Source: Gammaproteobacteria bacterium (GTDB lineage Bacteria > Pseudomonadota > Gammaproteobacteria > Enterobacterales > Alteromonadaceae). From it: a stretch of DNA of 64,000 bases. Under the pieces are notes generated by a model that saw only the letters and a program-made list of their open reading frames with translations, was not told where the DNA came from and did not search any database. The stretch is from NCBI GenBank assembly GCA_018222985.1, contig JAAEZG010000009.1, forward strand, positions 55,052 to 119,051, given 5' to 3'. Positions 63,550-64,000 of this stretch are shown piece by piece (positions within the stretch are counted from its first letter, which is position 1; each line of letters begins with the position of its first letter). The position numbers were made by a program, and so were the translations under genes.

Positions 63550-64000
63550 TCAGAAAAATCTATCACAATAGTCTTCCAAATTAGGGTTTACCATAATCCG
63601 GTGAACGTTGTCAGCTTTCAGGTAAAACTCAATTCCTTGCTTTGGTAAAACATACTCCTTGAACTCCCCATCACAAACATCAAGCTCTAAATCAGGGAAA
63701 GCTTTTAAGATCTCTTTCTCTGATAGACCTATTGGGGTTATACCGTTCAAATTAGCAGTTCTATCAATAATGCTTATCCCCCAAAGACGAAAGCCTGAGT
63801 CCTTATCGAAGTACAACTCTAAGCCGAGAGAATCATACTGATAAATCTCAGAACTAGTGTCATCTTGTGCATTCAGATTTTCAATACTATCTGGTTGACC
63901 AAGCAATTTTTGAATCTCACTTTTATGAGTACCAAAAACTAGCTTTGGTAAGGCCTGAAATTTCCCGACACCTTTTATGGTAAAAATGTAACTATGACCA
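63550..64000 (-). CDS. Unknown protein, 5' end outside the window
   Basis: An open frame runs to base 64000 without a start, so it is partial, with 149 residues visible. Apart from the last-visible residue fragment, it has F-G-T-H-K-S-E-I-Q-K-L-L-G-Q-P, Y-D-S-L-G-L-E-L-Y-F-D and G-F-R-L-W-G-I-S-I. It is small, acidic and without membrane segments, resembling immunity-type proteins of polymorphic toxin loci, but I do not recognise a family. The AT-rich codon use is like the adjacent toxin patch. An in-frame TTG at 63906 is an unlikely start because the reading frame with similar composition continues upstream. Confidence 0.6.
   Translation of the reverse strand, partial: GHSYIFTIKGVGKFQALPKLVFGTHKSEIQKLLGQPDSIENLNAQDDTSSEIYQYDSLGLELYFDKDSGFRLWGISIIDRTANLNGITPIGLSEKEILKAFPDLELDVCDGEFKEYVLPKQGIEFYLKADNVHRIMVNPNLEDYCDRFF

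Overview
The window is a gene-dense bacterial chromosome segment of middling GC content. Its gene neighbourhoods match Gammaproteobacteria: rnd-fadD-yeaY-tsaB-yoaA; hisGDCBHAFI; adk-htpG-recR-ybaB-dnaX-apt; hemA-prfA-prmC-sirB2-sirB1-kdsA facing lolB-ispE-prs; and pth-ychF all keep enterobacterial order. A multi-component TonB system with a DUF3450 protein, the RibB protein with a degenerate RibA domain, PriC, and a TetR regulator next to fadE point to an Alteromonadales-type marine bacterium, possibly Idiomarinaceae. The genus cannot be fixed from sequence reading alone.

Layout. 1-7,000: fatty-acid activation and housekeeping genes on the minus strand (rnd, fadD, an alpha/beta hydrolase, a Slp lipoprotein, tsaB, yoaA). 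7,100-14,464: a complete histidine operon on the plus strand with a leader peptide and attenuator. 14,418-18,197: a minus-strand group (MATE transporter, CsdA-like desulfurase, hydrolase, MAPEG protein). 18,299-25,008: adk, htpG (with a sigma-32 promoter), recR, ybaB, dnaX (with an A10 slippage site), apt and a CheY-like receiver. 25,032-27,169: a small membrane protein and an HvfA/HvfB/HvfC-type metallophore RiPP operon. 27,307-32,315: a TonB energy-transduction operon. 32,664-36,288: priC, tryptophan dioxygenase, 4.5S RNA, enoyl-CoA hydratase and a FabH-like synthase. 36,403-40,378: rlmG, a periplasmic cyclophilin, ampG and a ketopantoate reductase. 40,385-44,383: glyA-nrdR-ribD-ribBX. 44,555-49,278: ettA, then fadE with its TetR regulator. 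49,417-56,695: the hemA-to-kdsA operon, with two added genes (a lone receiver and a DUF819 transporter). 56,796-61,747: lolB-ispE-prs-rplY-pth-ychF. 61,979-64,000: an AT-richer accessory patch with a short secreted Rhs-type toxin, a probable immunity gene and a partial orphan gene.

The window is mostly core genome. The least ordinary parts are: the RiPP operon, whose precursor has two triple EGKCG blocks and a poly-Gln stretch; the mini-Rhs cassette at the right end, bracketed by near-identical terminator sequences; a dispersed intergenic repeat built from ATTCGTT heptamers and GCGCTTCGC-type palindromes; the dnaX slippage site; and the his attenuator. No tRNA, rRNA, CRISPR array or insertion sequence was found.
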